The translations under genes were made by a program, and so were the position numbers. The notes under the pieces are model-generated. The model did no database searches. It had not been told where the DNA came from and saw nothing but the letters and a program-made list of their open reading frames with translations. A stretch of 64,000 nucleotides of DNA from Stutzerimonas kunmingensis (GTDB lineage: Bacteria; Pseudomonadota; Gammaproteobacteria; Pseudomonadales; Pseudomonadaceae): positions 310,001 through 374,000 of the forward strand of contig NZ_PISM01000021.1 of assembly GCF_002929225.1 (NCBI RefSeq), written 5' to 3'. Positions 1-9,240 of the stretch are shown here, piece by piece (position 1 is the first letter of the stretch; each line of letters begins with the position of its first letter).

Positions 1-255
1 ATGCGTGAACGCACTGCCCGTGTTGTAGGGTGGGTCAATGAAGACGCACTTCACCTTTCCCGAAAACTCCTGCTCCAGCGCCTTCAGTGCCAGCAGGTTG
101 TCCCCGAAGATCAGCCGGTTATCGAAGATGTCGTTGTCGGAGACGCGATGCTTGGCGTGATACGACTTTTCCGGGTCTTCCAGCAGGATACGCGGCTCCA
201 GCTTGGGCCGCTTTTCCTTGCCGATCCAGGTGAGTTCTAGTTTTTGCTTGCTCAT
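1..255 (-). CDS. Mod-like DNA adenine methyltransferase, N-terminal part (runs off the left edge)
   Basis: The reverse strand opens with ATG at 255 and stays open for 85 codons to the window edge. Residues 74-80 read DPPYNTG, the catalytic DPPY motif (motif IV) of N6-adenine / N4-cytosine methyltransferases, preceded by a GDNLLALK segment typical of type III Mod and related site-specific methylases. Only the N-terminus is present, so the target-recognition domain and any downstream helicase/nuclease partner cannot be judged. It starts 11 bases after the stop of the AIPR gene and is probably the last visible gene of the 8651-to-1 operon. In that operon it could protect host DNA from the neighbouring nuclease or helicase (inference). 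Confidence 0.85.
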   Translation of the reverse strand, partial: MSKQKLELTWIGKEKRPKLEPRILLEDPEKSYHAKHRVSDNDIFDNRLIFGDNLLALKALEQEFSGKVKCVFIDPPYNTGSAFTH

Positions 256-265
256 GAAGTTGCTC

Positions 266-2062
266 TCACAGTTGCGGTGCCCGGTGCGACAAGTAGTCGA
301 TCAGGCGCTTGCGCGGATACGCGTCCGCTGCATTCTGAATATTGCGTAGTGGCGCTATGGCCGGATCAGAACCCAGGTCGAAATGTGTTTCCATCAGATC
401 GACCATAAAGGCCACGACGTTTCCCTGGTTGCGGAAGAAAGCCAACGGGCCTTCACCCAGCAGGCGCTGCTGCCCGAGGTCGAAGGTCTGCTGCCGGAGC
501 TGATCGAGCGGCTGGCTGATCAGCGCGGGAATGGTCGCGGGGTCAATGACGGCCTCCTTGCCAATGCGGCTGCGCAGGCGCTTCATCATCACCGCCGTGA
601 TGACATGAATGCCGTGCCGATAAATCAGGCGTTCCTGGCTGCGCGCCGCAGCGTTCTGCTCATATCCGACAACAAGGGTACGGATGGCCCGATGGCAAAG
701 CACAGCGTTGACCAGTGCCACTCCGCTCACCTTGGACGCAAACAGATCCCGGTATTCGGCAGTCTCGGGATTAGCCAGCCGGCCGGGCTCACTTTTTAGC
801 CACACGGCATAACGTGCATCGTTCTGCAGTGAGGTCAAGGCCCTTAATGCTTCTTCCAGCGTGATTATCTCGGTACCGGTACCCGCTGCTTCGGGACGGT
901 AACGGTAGTCCAAACCGAGGTGGGCGATTTCCTGCCGCAGTCGTTCTTGAGTCTCATCGAGCGCAGTGAAGTTGGCGAGCTGTACTGGGTTCTGGTGATT
1001 GCGCGCCTTGGTGACAAGCTTGCCGAATGGTCTGTCTGCCGGAGCCTTGATCAAGGTGAGCATTACCTTAGCGTCGTTGATGTCACTGTCCGGATGACGA
1101 GCCACAAACTCGGCAGCAGACGCGACCGTCTGCGCGCCGTTGATGATGGATAGGCCACGCACCTTGAACTTCCGAGACCCGTTATCGGAGTTCCTTCCCT
1201 TCTGTTCAATCTCGTCGCAAACGGCTGTTACGCCGTTGTTGAGATAAAAGAAGCTGGTGGGTTCGTCTCGTAGCGTTGCATGGATGGCCTGATTAACATC
1301 GGTTTGGCTGCCGAGGAAGTAGCGAATATTCCGCTCGTACAGCGCCTTGCCCTCTCTTCTATGCAAATCTATTAGATCATTCAGTCGTGCGATACCAAAG
1401 TAAGCCTTACGTGGTTCTTCGATTTTCCCATACTTATGCAAGGTGATTTCGGTGTTAACCGGCTTATAGGCCTTTTCGGCGAGCAAGTCGCGGGTGATCT
1501 CAACTGATGTGTAGTAAATCACCTCCTTGTCGAGCCGCTCTTCGTCGAGATCATCGTCATTCAGCAGCTCTTGTAGTTCATCGAGGGCCGACTGCGATAC
1601 GCCATCTCCGGTATAGGGCACGATCAGCCTGATGCGACTGCATGTATCGAGCGCACTTTCGATTTCAACCTGACGGTTTTGGACGTTCGCGTTGAACCTG
1701 TCGAAGGCCTGCTTCAGAAGCAGGCGGATGCCGCTACAGAAGGCCTGCGCATCCTCCTGCTTGAACTGCTCGGACTCCTTGAGTTTGGCTTGCACAAGGT
1801 AGAGCGTTTCCGTCGGACCATGGTAGTAAATTGCATCCAACCCCTTGTCGTTGAAATCGTCAACCACGGCAGCAGCGGACGCTTGTGGTGTGATGTCTAG
1901 CAGCTTGTGCAGTGCAAAGGCACTGAACGCTCGCGATAGCTGTTTGGTCTGCTGCTGGTCGGCCGGCTTGGTGGTATCCAGCAATGGGGGCAGAAAAGTC
2001 ACGAAGCGCGCGGCCAACAACTTCTTCAGAATTTCCATGTAGTGAGATTCGAGCGCTGCCAT
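266..2062 (-). CDS. AIPR-family protein with N-terminal nuclease-like region
   Basis: 598 residues. The central part carries the AIPR (abortive infection phage resistance) signature: NIRYFLG at 245-251, FFYLNNGVTA at 271-280 and IINGAQT at 306-312. The first 100 residues contain a D76 followed by LVQAK (89-93), which fits the D...(E/Q)xK pattern of Mrr/PD-(D/E)xK endonuclease folds; this is a by-eye match. AIPR proteins are known from abortive phage-resistance contexts. Its ATG overlaps the stop of the upstream protease gene by one base (TGATG), so the two are probably translationally coupled, and the methyltransferase follows 11 bases later. Family assignment is confident. The nuclease activity is inference. 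Confidence 0.82.
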   Translation of the reverse strand: MAALESHYMEILKKLLAARFVTFLPPLLDTTKPADQQQTKQLSRAFSAFALHKLLDITPQASAAAVVDDFNDKGLDAIYYHGPTETLYLVQAKLKESEQFKQEDAQAFCSGIRLLLKQAFDRFNANVQNRQVEIESALDTCSRIRLIVPYTGDGVSQSALDELQELLNDDDLDEERLDKEVIYYTSVEITRDLLAEKAYKPVNTEITLHKYGKIEEPRKAYFGIARLNDLIDLHRREGKALYERNIRYFLGSQTDVNQAIHATLRDEPTSFFYLNNGVTAVCDEIEQKGRNSDNGSRKFKVRGLSIINGAQTVASAAEFVARHPDSDINDAKVMLTLIKAPADRPFGKLVTKARNHQNPVQLANFTALDETQERLRQEIAHLGLDYRYRPEAAGTGTEIITLEEALRALTSLQNDARYAVWLKSEPGRLANPETAEYRDLFASKVSGVALVNAVLCHRAIRTLVVGYEQNAAARSQERLIYRHGIHVITAVMMKRLRSRIGKEAVIDPATIPALISQPLDQLRQQTFDLGQQRLLGEGPLAFFRNQGNVVAFMVDLMETHFDLGSDPAIAPLRNIQNAADAYPRKRLIDYLSHRAPQL

Positions 2063-4419
2063 CAGCCCATCCCTCCAATACGAGCGCGCGCGCGCGCCTG
2101 AGCACGGGCCTGTAACTTGGCCTGTACTTGCGCATAAAGCTGGGCGTTGGCCTGCTCCCTATCGGCCAGCACCACAGCCAAGGCGTACGGTTCTGCTTCG
2201 GCTCGATGCTCATCGTGTGACCACGCACTGTCTTGCCGGGTAACCACGACAAACACTTTGTCGCCCCGCACAGGTACTTGCCTGAACTCCCAACGGGAGA
2301 CTTGCAACGTGCCATTTTTGCGCGTCTCGTTGGATAGCCAGCGGCCATTGCTGTGCTCCCCCATACCTTCTTCCCGGTTGCGCTGGAAGGCACGAGTCAC
2401 GTCATCCAGGCTGTCGGCTACCACGAGGTTGAACCAGAGTTTCGTGCGGCGGTAATCCAACCGGGTCGTACGCACATCGGGACTGTAGGCCAGCGCCACC
2501 GTAATTTCGCGGGTACGGCGCCCGTTGGCCCAGAAGCTGTCCGGCACAGGCAGCTCGAAGAAGTGATGCTTGTCGTTGTCGATGCGTTCTTCCGCCAGCA
2601 AGGTCACCGTGTGATCGAGCGAGCGGTAGAGTGCTGCATCATCCACCCGGCCGTAACCAATGAGTTGCAGGAGCCGGTCACGTCCTTCTGACCTGTCCCC
2701 TGGGCCAAGCAAGGTTTCGCAAGCCTCAGGCCAACGCGCGTGTGCGCCGATCAACGCACGCAGCAGGTTCGGCGATGCATCGGGCACTGCGGCCAGCAGG
2801 CGCGCGGCTTTGTGGGCCACCAGCGGCGCGGCGTAGCTGGTGCCGATGTCTTCCGAGAAAGGTGACCCCGCGGCAAATCCACCATTTAGCGATATGACTC
2901 CAAGCCCCCTTCTTGCGTGGTGAGGTACTGCGCCATTACGCAGCAAAGCGAAGTTGCCAGCATGTTCGACCACATCCGGTTTGATGGCCCCATTGATGGA
3001 TGGCCCGCGCCGCGTCAAAGGAAAAGGCTGGTTCGCCCGTGCCAGGATGTGATCTTCTATGGTGTCAGGATATCTCTGCGCATCGCGCGTAGCCTCGAAC
3101 AGGCTGATGCCGCCCACCGTAAGGGCATTGAGCGCCGTGGCGGGGTCCAGAAGCCGTGCTTGCTCTTCAAACAAGTAGTTGGGGTATTGCTCGCGAGCGT
3201 CCTGCGGCAGTTGATAGGACTGCAAATTACCCGTCGGCACCACAAACAACACGCCCAGCTCGCGTGTCAGACGGTCCAGGGTATAGGCCAGTCCCCGGAC
3301 ATGCCGACCGTCGTAGACCTTATTCAGGTCGCCATAGCTGAGGTTGAAAATCTTGCAGCCGTACTGTTCGTGCAGATCGCGCACCGCTTCCTCGACCGCT
3401 TTTTCGACAAACTCGGTCTGATTCTCCTGTTCGAACACCTTGCCCGAGAACAGGCGCAGCTGCGGCACGAATAGGCGCTGCTGAATGGCACCATGGACAT
3501 CACCGTACAACGCAAGTCCACCGACGAAGGTGCCATGCCACGGTTCGGCATCATGAACACTTCGATGCGGCTCCAGATAGCCTTGAGCATCGCCGACAGC
3601 AGCGGCAAGCAGGGGGTGACCTGAGGTCAAGCCTGAATCGAGAACCGCAATCGCAGGCGCATCGGCAGGCGGTGGATCGACAGCTGGAAACAGGTTGATG
3701 TCTGTCATCAACAGCTGAACGGAAACGCCCAAGCGAGGCGGCAAGTCCACCGTGCGAATGTCCCGATGGCGCAGAAGCTGTTCTGCCTGTTGCTGGTTGC
3801 AGCGCACGCGCAGCATCACGAGTGAAGGTTGCTGAAGCTCATCCAGCTTCTCGATACCGCGTTCCTGCAACCAGGCCACAAAGGCGCTGAACATGGCCTG
3901 ACGCTTGTCTTGCCGCTCCTGAGGCCAGAGCTCAATATCAAGCGTGAATGGCGCCCGTGCGGGAAATCCCTGTTCGCGGAGAGCGTTGCCAGTGCGGTCT
4001 TCCGGTGTCCAGTGGTCGAAGTCCTCGATGGCGTACAGCAGCTCCTTTCGTGTAACGCTACCGTCGCGCGCCAACGATGCCAAACGCCGTTCGAACTCAG
4101 CCAGGCCTTCCTCGGTGGCGAAAGCCAGAACAACCGCCTCGTCTTCTTGACTAACGATCTCGACACCAGGGATGGCATCAAAGGGAGGAACACTCTTATC
4201 CCCAGCATGCAACCGGATCTTTAGCAGTTTTCGATTATCGAAGCCGCCGATATCTGCTTGTTCAGGATCCAAAATACGGGATTTTGCATCTCGGAGCTTA
4301 TTTGAAAGCTCTGCACCATATGCACGCGGATTCTCCGGTTGGAGTCCGCCCCCATACTTTCGCGGATGACGCAGATTGATCGGTGTTTCCCGTTCCAGGC
4401 GCAAGTGTTCATAGGCCAT
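2062..4419 (-). CDS. Subtilisin-like (S8) serine protease of a defence operon
   Basis: 785 residues, no signal peptide or membrane segment seen, so probably cytoplasmic. A roughly 240-residue N-terminal region precedes the S8 domain. Catalytic residues are visible: D261 in AVLDSGL, H295 in WHGTFVGG, the oxyanion Asn near 398 in VPTGN, and S528 in GTSYAAP. About 250 residues of unassigned C-terminal sequence follow, ending in an Ala/Arg-rich helix. The ATG at 4419 has a GGAG seven bases upstream. It lies 30 bases after an AAA+ ATPase gene and overlaps the AIPR gene. AAA ATPase plus S8 protease pairs recur in predicted anti-phage loci (knowledge from comparative genomics). The substrate is unknown. 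Confidence 0.85.
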   Translation of the reverse strand: MAYEHLRLERETPINLRHPRKYGGGLQPENPRAYGAELSNKLRDAKSRILDPEQADIGGFDNRKLLKIRLHAGDKSVPPFDAIPGVEIVSQEDEAVVLAFATEEGLAEFERRLASLARDGSVTRKELLYAIEDFDHWTPEDRTGNALREQGFPARAPFTLDIELWPQERQDKRQAMFSAFVAWLQERGIEKLDELQQPSLVMLRVRCNQQQAEQLLRHRDIRTVDLPPRLGVSVQLLMTDINLFPAVDPPPADAPAIAVLDSGLTSGHPLLAAAVGDAQGYLEPHRSVHDAEPWHGTFVGGLALYGDVHGAIQQRLFVPQLRLFSGKVFEQENQTEFVEKAVEEAVRDLHEQYGCKIFNLSYGDLNKVYDGRHVRGLAYTLDRLTRELGVLFVVPTGNLQSYQLPQDAREQYPNYLFEEQARLLDPATALNALTVGGISLFEATRDAQRYPDTIEDHILARANQPFPLTRRGPSINGAIKPDVVEHAGNFALLRNGAVPHHARRGLGVISLNGGFAAGSPFSEDIGTSYAAPLVAHKAARLLAAVPDASPNLLRALIGAHARWPEACETLLGPGDRSEGRDRLLQLIGYGRVDDAALYRSLDHTVTLLAEERIDNDKHHFFELPVPDSFWANGRRTREITVALAYSPDVRTTRLDYRRTKLWFNLVVADSLDDVTRAFQRNREEGMGEHSNGRWLSNETRKNGTLQVSRWEFRQVPVRGDKVFVVVTRQDSAWSHDEHRAEAEPYALAVVLADREQANAQLYAQVQAKLQARAQARARARIGGMG

Positions 4420-4449
4420 GCCGTCGCTCCGTCCTTTCTGTATTTATTT

Positions 4450-5436
4450 TTAGTCCTTATGCCGGTACTCGCGGGCAAGCGCGTTATTCAGATGGTTTTT
4501 TTCCAGAAACTCGCGGCCAGACAAAATCATTTCCTTGACAGCCCTTCGCAGGACACGCTCGATATCCGCGTGCGACATGCCTTTGAACAGCGAAGCTACT
4601 TTCGCATCATCAGCTTCAAAGTTGCGCCGTATCCCTGACAACTTGAGCGCGAGCAGACGCTTGATCTGCTCTAAGTTCGGCATCTCGAAGTGCACGACTT
4701 CATCAAAGCGCCGCCAAATAGCCTTGTCGAGCAACGTTTCGTAGTTGGTCGTGGCAATGAGGATGCTTTCCCCCCGATAGCTATCCATCATCTGCAGGAC
4801 TGCGTTGACGGAGCGCTTGAGTTCGCCATGGTCGCCACTGTCACCACGGTCTTTGGACAGTGCGTCGAACTCGTCAAACAGCGCGACGACGGGTTGCTGC
4901 GCGATATAGTCGAAGACCTTGCGCAGATTGGCAGCCGTTTCTCCGAGAAAAGATGAAATCACCGAGTCCAGGCGAACCAGAACGAGCGGCATGGACACGG
5001 CGTTGGCAATGACCTCAGCAGCCAAGGTCTTGCCGCAACCTGGAGGACCGCAAAACAACAGCTTCTGCGCAGGCTGCAAGCCGTAGGAGCGCAATGTGTC
5101 GGCCCGGTTGTGCTCCATTAGGATTTCGTCCAGGGCCGACTGCGTCGCATCGGACAGGACAATGTCTTTCTCCTCTCGCACAACCGCGCGCTCTTCAAGC
5201 AGCGCAAGACCGTTGTCCTTGTTTGTTGGCAGACCGGAAAGGCTGTGTGACCTGCGGCTACTGTTCCCGGCAAAGGTCTGATCGCCATAAAGCAGGCGTT
5301 CGAGATCATTAGCGAGCAGGTGATGATTCTTTTCTCGCTCCTCCTTGATAACAGCCTCGGATGCCGAACGAAAAGCCGCGGCATCGCCATGAACTCCAGA
5401 TTTGATAAGTTGCCGCAACAATTTTCCGCTAGCCAT
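4450..5436 (-). CDS. AAA+ ATPase paired with the S8 protease
   Basis: 328 residues from the ATG at 5436, chosen because GGAG lies just upstream (AATTGAGGAGAGAT then ATG); an in-frame ATG four codons earlier lacks this. Residues 130-137 are the Walker A GPPGCGKT, 185-192 the Walker B ALFDEFDA, and WRRFD at 241-245 fits an arginine finger. The first 110 residues form a charged helical adaptor. The domain belongs to the FtsH/Cdc48-like classic AAA clade. Its position directly upstream of the subtilase suggests an ATPase that feeds or switches on the protease, but that is inference. Confidence 0.85.
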   Translation of the reverse strand: MASGKLLRQLIKSGVHGDAAAFRSASEAVIKEEREKNHHLLANDLERLLYGDQTFAGNSSRRSHSLSGLPTNKDNGLALLEERAVVREEKDIVLSDATQSALDEILMEHNRADTLRSYGLQPAQKLLFCGPPGCGKTLAAEVIANAVSMPLVLVRLDSVISSFLGETAANLRKVFDYIAQQPVVALFDEFDALSKDRGDSGDHGELKRSVNAVLQMMDSYRGESILIATTNYETLLDKAIWRRFDEVVHFEMPNLEQIKRLLALKLSGIRRNFEADDAKVASLFKGMSHADIERVLRRAVKEMILSGREFLEKNHLNNALAREYRHKD

Positions 5437-5512
5437 ATCTCTCCTCAATTCGTGGCGCGCTTCAACCGCGGCTTGGTCATACTCAGGTCTAACGGTGCCA
5501 ATTGATTATTCA

Positions 5513-8392
5513 CTACACCAGCTCCCATTCGACGACAAACAGCGTGCGTTCTTCAACCTGCTGCTGGAGCTGTACCTCCAACTGGCTGATCAAGTCATTG
5601 CGCTGCGCTTCGACTTCGTCCTGCCGGGCAAACAACTCGCGGCGCAGCTTGCTGCGCTTGCTCTCCAGTTCGCGCTGCTTCTTCTGCCATGACAGCTTTT
5701 CTTCCAGCGTCGGCGAGGTCGCGGCGGTTCGGCGCACCTCCTTGATCTCGCGGTCGATCTCCTTGATCTCCTGCTCCAGACCGAGCTTCAGGTCGTCCGC
5801 CCAGGCATCCAGCTTCTGGACTTCCTGCTCGAAGTAGCCGAGGTTGCGCTCGTTGACGTCGCGCAGGAGTGCGGTCTTGCGGGCTTCCACGTCGGCCAGC
5901 AGGGTGGCGTCAGGAGCGTTGAACAGACTGGCCGCCTGCGTGGTCGCGGGCAGGCGCAGCAGCTTTTCCGGGTCTTCTTCCGCGAGCACGACGCCGTCGG
6001 TCGTGCCCGCGGCAACCAGCAGATGTTGCTCCTGGTTGCCGAGTGTCTCGACCGAGATCAGCTTCACGGTGAGCCATCCGGCTTTGCCGCGATAGGTTTC
6101 GAGGGTGCTGATCTTTGAACCGTAGGCGTTGTAGTCGAAGACGAGACGAGCCCCGTCGAGTGCCCGAGCCTTGGCCTGCTCGATGCCCCATCGCGCCAGC
6201 GGATGATTGATGCGGTATAGATGCGCGTCGCCGGAGCGGCGGGGCAATTCGTAGCGCCCCAGCTCGATGCCCGCGAGGCCGCTGTGCTCGATTCCAGTCG
6301 GTATGTGGCGAAGATCGAAGCCGTCGTCATCGAACGCGGCGCAATGGACCAGTTCGGCGCGGGTCAAGTCCATCAGCATCCGCTCGAAGCGATTGCGCGC
6401 GTTGCGGCTGTCGTCGGCCCGCATGCGCAGCTTCTCCTGCACCTCCTCATCGAAGTTCTCAAGCAGTACCTGGCGCGTCTTGACCATCGCCTCGTTGATT
6501 TCGCCGGAGAGGTCGAGCTGGAGTTGCTCGAAGCTGGACTTGATTTCCTCGGGCTCTCGGCAGTTCTGGTAGATCTCGGCGATACGCCGCTCGAAATCGA
6601 CACCGGAGCCGATGGCACCCAGCACTTCGTCGCTAGCCCCAAACACGCCCTCGAAGAGCTGGAACTTCTGCGACAGCAGCTCGTACACCCGTGCATCGGC
6701 CTCATTGCTGCGGTCGACGAAGTTGACCACCACCACGTCGTGCTTCTGACCGTAGCGGTGGCAGCGCCCGATGCGCTGCTCGATGCGCTGCGGGTTCCAC
6801 GGCAGGTCGTAGTTGATGACGAGCGAGCAGAACTGGAGGTTGATGCCTTCGGCTCCGGCCTCGGTGGCAATCATGACCTTGCCACGCTCCTTGAAGTGCT
6901 CGACCAGTGCCGCACGGGTGTCGGCAGTCTTGGAGCCGGTGATGCGGTCGGTGCCTTCGTGGCGCTTCAGCCAGTCCTTGTAAATCGCCTGCGCACGCTG
7001 GTCGCTATTGGTGCCGTTGAAGAGCACGATGCCGTCGCCGTATGGCGTGTCGGCCAGCAAGTTGAGGAGGTATTCCTGCGTGCGCTTGGACTCGGTGAAG
7101 ATGATGGCCTTCCTGGGCGCGCCTAGCCGATCCAGTTCGGCGAAGGCTCGATCCAGCGCGGTGAACAGTGCCTTGCCCTTCGCGTTGTCCCGGATGTTGG
7201 TTGCCAGCGTTTTGAAGTGGCGAAGCTCCTCGATCTCCTCCGCGATGGCATCGCGTTCCAAGCGGCTCGGTGCTGCGACGTCTGAGCCTTGGTCGTTCCA
7301 CTCATCGGCGGTTTCGTCGAGCGACTCGTAGTCCTCATCGAGTTCCTCGGCCAGATCGGGAACCTCGGTGGTTTTGTCGAGCACACCCTGGAGGCGCTTG
7401 GCCATTGTCTCCAGCGCACCCGCAATCGCGTGCGTGCTGGAGGCAAGCAGCTTCCACAGCACGAGTGAAATCAGTTGGCGCTGCCCGTCGGGCAGGGCCT
7501 TGAGGTTGGGGCGGCGCAGATAATCGGCGACGAGCCTGGAAAGTTCCTGCTCTTCACTCGATGGCGTGAACTCCTCGACGATGGCCCTGCGTGCTGTGTA
7601 CGAAACGTAGGGCTGAACCTGTTTGCGCAGGGTGCGCTTGCAGATGGGCGCCAGCCGGTCACGCAGGCTGCTGAAGGATTGCTCTCTGCCGGTGAACTGC
7701 GAGCGGAAGCTATCAAGGTCTCCGAACACGCGGTCATCGATGAAGCTGACCAGCCCATAGAGTTCGAGCAGCGAGTTCTGCAACGGCGTCGCGGTCAGGA
7801 GCGCCTTGGAGTGAACGCGCGACAGCGCCTCCTTGAGGGTCTTGGCGATGACGTTGCTGGTTTTGTAGACGTTGCGCAGGCGATGCGCTTCGTCGAGGAC
7901 GACCAAGTCCCAGTCGATGCCCTTGACATCGTCAGCCTTGGCCTTCGCGAACTGGTAGGAACAGATGATCGGACCGGAGGCGAACAGGAACGGGTTCCGC
8001 TGCTCCTGTTTGCGGATCGCGTTGTAGCTTTTGGCTTCGAGGATCAGCCCTTGCAGGCCGAACTTGTCCTGCAGCTCTTGGTGCCATTGCTTGCGCAGGT
8101 TCGCTGGAACGATGATGAGCACCTTCCGCCGCCGTTCCGCCCAGCGTTGGGAGATGACCAAGCCGGCTTCGATGGTCTTGCCTAGACCAACCTCGTCGGC
8201 GAGGATCACGCCGCGTGAGAGGGGGTTGCGGCAAGCGAAGAGCGCGGCCTCGACCTGATGGGGATTCAGATCGACCTGCGAATCGACCAAAGTCGAAGCC
8301 AGCGACTCCACGGAGTCGCCTGCTGCACGCCTGGTCAGCAGCCAAGCAAAGTACTGGCTCTGGTGCGGCGTCAGAAGCTGCTGTGTCGTCAA
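5513..8392 (-). CDS. SNF2-family DEAD/DEAH helicase, TTG start
   Basis: 959 residues. SNF2_N domain: DEVGLGKT (Walker A) at 66-73, DEAH at 167-170, TATPLQN from about 200. Helicase_C domain: motifs ATEAGAEGINLQ and QRIGRCHRYGQ. A long charged, coiled-coil-rich C-terminal tail follows. I place the start at TTG 8390-8392 because a strong GGGGAGG stands seven bases upstream. The frame is open further upstream, but that stretch overlaps the HTH gene in another frame and reads as low-complexity Arg/Ser/Pro. Similar SNF2 proteins occur in defence systems such as DISARM (DrmD), but no drmA/drmB is visible here. Likely translocates on DNA in an anti-phage or restriction-like role. Confidence 0.85.
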   Translation of the reverse strand: MTTQQLLTPHQSQYFAWLLTRRAAGDSVESLASTLVDSQVDLNPHQVEAALFACRNPLSRGVILADEVGLGKTIEAGLVISQRWAERRRKVLIIVPANLRKQWHQELQDKFGLQGLILEAKSYNAIRKQEQRNPFLFASGPIICSYQFAKAKADDVKGIDWDLVVLDEAHRLRNVYKTSNVIAKTLKEALSRVHSKALLTATPLQNSLLELYGLVSFIDDRVFGDLDSFRSQFTGREQSFSSLRDRLAPICKRTLRKQVQPYVSYTARRAIVEEFTPSSEEQELSRLVADYLRRPNLKALPDGQRQLISLVLWKLLASSTHAIAGALETMAKRLQGVLDKTTEVPDLAEELDEDYESLDETADEWNDQGSDVAAPSRLERDAIAEEIEELRHFKTLATNIRDNAKGKALFTALDRAFAELDRLGAPRKAIIFTESKRTQEYLLNLLADTPYGDGIVLFNGTNSDQRAQAIYKDWLKRHEGTDRITGSKTADTRAALVEHFKERGKVMIATEAGAEGINLQFCSLVINYDLPWNPQRIEQRIGRCHRYGQKHDVVVVNFVDRSNEADARVYELLSQKFQLFEGVFGASDEVLGAIGSGVDFERRIAEIYQNCREPEEIKSSFEQLQLDLSGEINEAMVKTRQVLLENFDEEVQEKLRMRADDSRNARNRFERMLMDLTRAELVHCAAFDDDGFDLRHIPTGIEHSGLAGIELGRYELPRRSGDAHLYRINHPLARWGIEQAKARALDGARLVFDYNAYGSKISTLETYRGKAGWLTVKLISVETLGNQEQHLLVAAGTTDGVVLAEEDPEKLLRLPATTQAASLFNAPDATLLADVEARKTALLRDVNERNLGYFEQEVQKLDAWADDLKLGLEQEIKEIDREIKEVRRTAATSPTLEEKLSWQKKQRELESKRSKLRRELFARQDEVEAQRNDLISQLEVQLQQQVEERTLFVVEWELV

Positions 8393-8450
8393 CGGCGATC
8401 CTCCCCTTGTTCTTCCCCGAGCGTGATTCGGCGGCTGGCATGGTCCGCGC

Positions 8451-8651
8451 TCACTCGGCCTCCGGCTTCTTCTTGTTGATGCTTTCGGCGATCCACCGAT
8501 CCAGCTCCGAGCGGCGAAAGCGCCAGGTTCCCCCAAGCTTGAACGCTGGAATCTCTCCTTTCTGGGCAAGGCGATAGACCGTCCGTTTGCCGGCTTTGAG
8601 GTAGGCCGCGACTTCCTCCAGCGTGAGGATCTCGCTCTCGACTTCACTCAT
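8451..8651 (-). CDS. Small helix-turn-helix DNA-binding protein (excisionase / MerR-like)
   Basis: 66 residues starting at ATG 8651. The motif LTLEEVAAYLKAGKRTVYRL followed by GEIPAFKLGGTWRF is the standard winged-helix excisionase/MerR-like DNA-binding domain (HTH_17 type). It ends 59 bases before the helicase start and reads the same way, so it is likely the first gene of the operon. It could be a repressor of the operon or an element-encoded excisionase; the operon position favours the former (inference). Codon choice resembles its neighbours. Confidence 0.8.
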   Translation of the reverse strand: MSEVESEILTLEEVAAYLKAGKRTVYRLAQKGEIPAFKLGGTWRFRRSELDRWIAESINKKKPEAE

Positions 8652-8874
8652 CTGAAAACCATCTGGTTTGGTCTTTCGTGACTTTGGATTGCCAAGTTTG
8701 CTCAATTCTACCAAAGGGTGGTAGGCGCTAGCCAACAAGAAATCCACCAGGCATTGCGCGAATGTCGGCCAGCGCGACCAACAAATCCGGTCATGCCGTA
8801 GTTCCCATTCCCTGCGGCGCGAAGCGAGGGCGCGCCACAGCATCTGGCCATCCGCTTCAACGGGGAATGGCACG
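8652..8874. promoter_or_regulatory. Divergent intergenic region with inverted repeat
   Basis: About 220 bases separate the minus-strand defence operon from the plus-strand conjugation genes, so both promoters may sit here. An inverted repeat CTACCA-AAGGG-TGGTAG lies at 8708-8724, about 57 bases upstream of the HTH gene, and is a candidate operator. The plus-strand reading of 8762-8875 may contain the tail of a truncated conjugation gene, but I could not assign it. Confidence 0.3.
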
Positions 8875-9240
8875 ATGGGACAGACCAACCGCCGCACATC
8901 CGCATGGCCTGCGCTTGCCGTGGTGTTGGCTGTGTCGTTCTCGGCGCTGCAGCCTGCCGTCGCCGCCGACAGCCTCGCCATGGAGCGTGAGCAGCTCGCC
9001 GCGCTCGCCCGCCAACTCGACCTGATCGACCGCCTCGCCGAGCACGCCGCCCATACCGCTCCGCAGGAACGCGCCCGCTACCACTTCGACTACGCCCGGC
9101 TGCGCGCCGACCTGAAGCGCGTTCGCGCCGGCCTGCAGGACTACCTCGTGCCCCAGCGCGCCCAGCCGCGCGATCCCGTCCCGATGGCCGGCGATTACGT
9201 CCGCCGCGACCGCGCCCACGACGAGGAGCCGTCGCCATGA
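8875..9240 (+). CDS. RAQPRD-family ICE protein, exported
   Basis: 121 residues. An N-terminal signal peptide ends near AVAA at 28-31. The family-naming motif RAQPRD is at 95-100. The rest is helical. RAQPRD proteins are small periplasmic components of the type IV secretion module of PAGI-2/clc-like ICEs. Its stop overlaps the next ATG (ATGA), showing operon coupling. It is the first intact conjugation gene in the window. Genes normally found before it (TraD coupling protein and others) are not here because the defence operon takes that place. Confidence 0.88.
   Translation: MGQTNRRTSAWPALAVVLAVSFSALQPAVAADSLAMEREQLAALARQLDLIDRLAEHAAHTAPQERARYHFDYARLRADLKRVRAGLQDYLVPQRAQPRDPVPMAGDYVRRDRAHDEEPSP

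Noticed and set aside
5513..8392. Naming the helicase DrmD of a DISARM system
   Set aside because: SNF2 domain and a nearby methylase are shared, but drmA, drmB and drmC are not in the window and the left edge cuts the methylase.
8393..8647. N-terminal extension of the SNF2 helicase frame
   Set aside because: It overlaps the HTH gene in another frame, is low-complexity, and a TTG with a strong Shine-Dalgarno at 8392 gives the family-like start.
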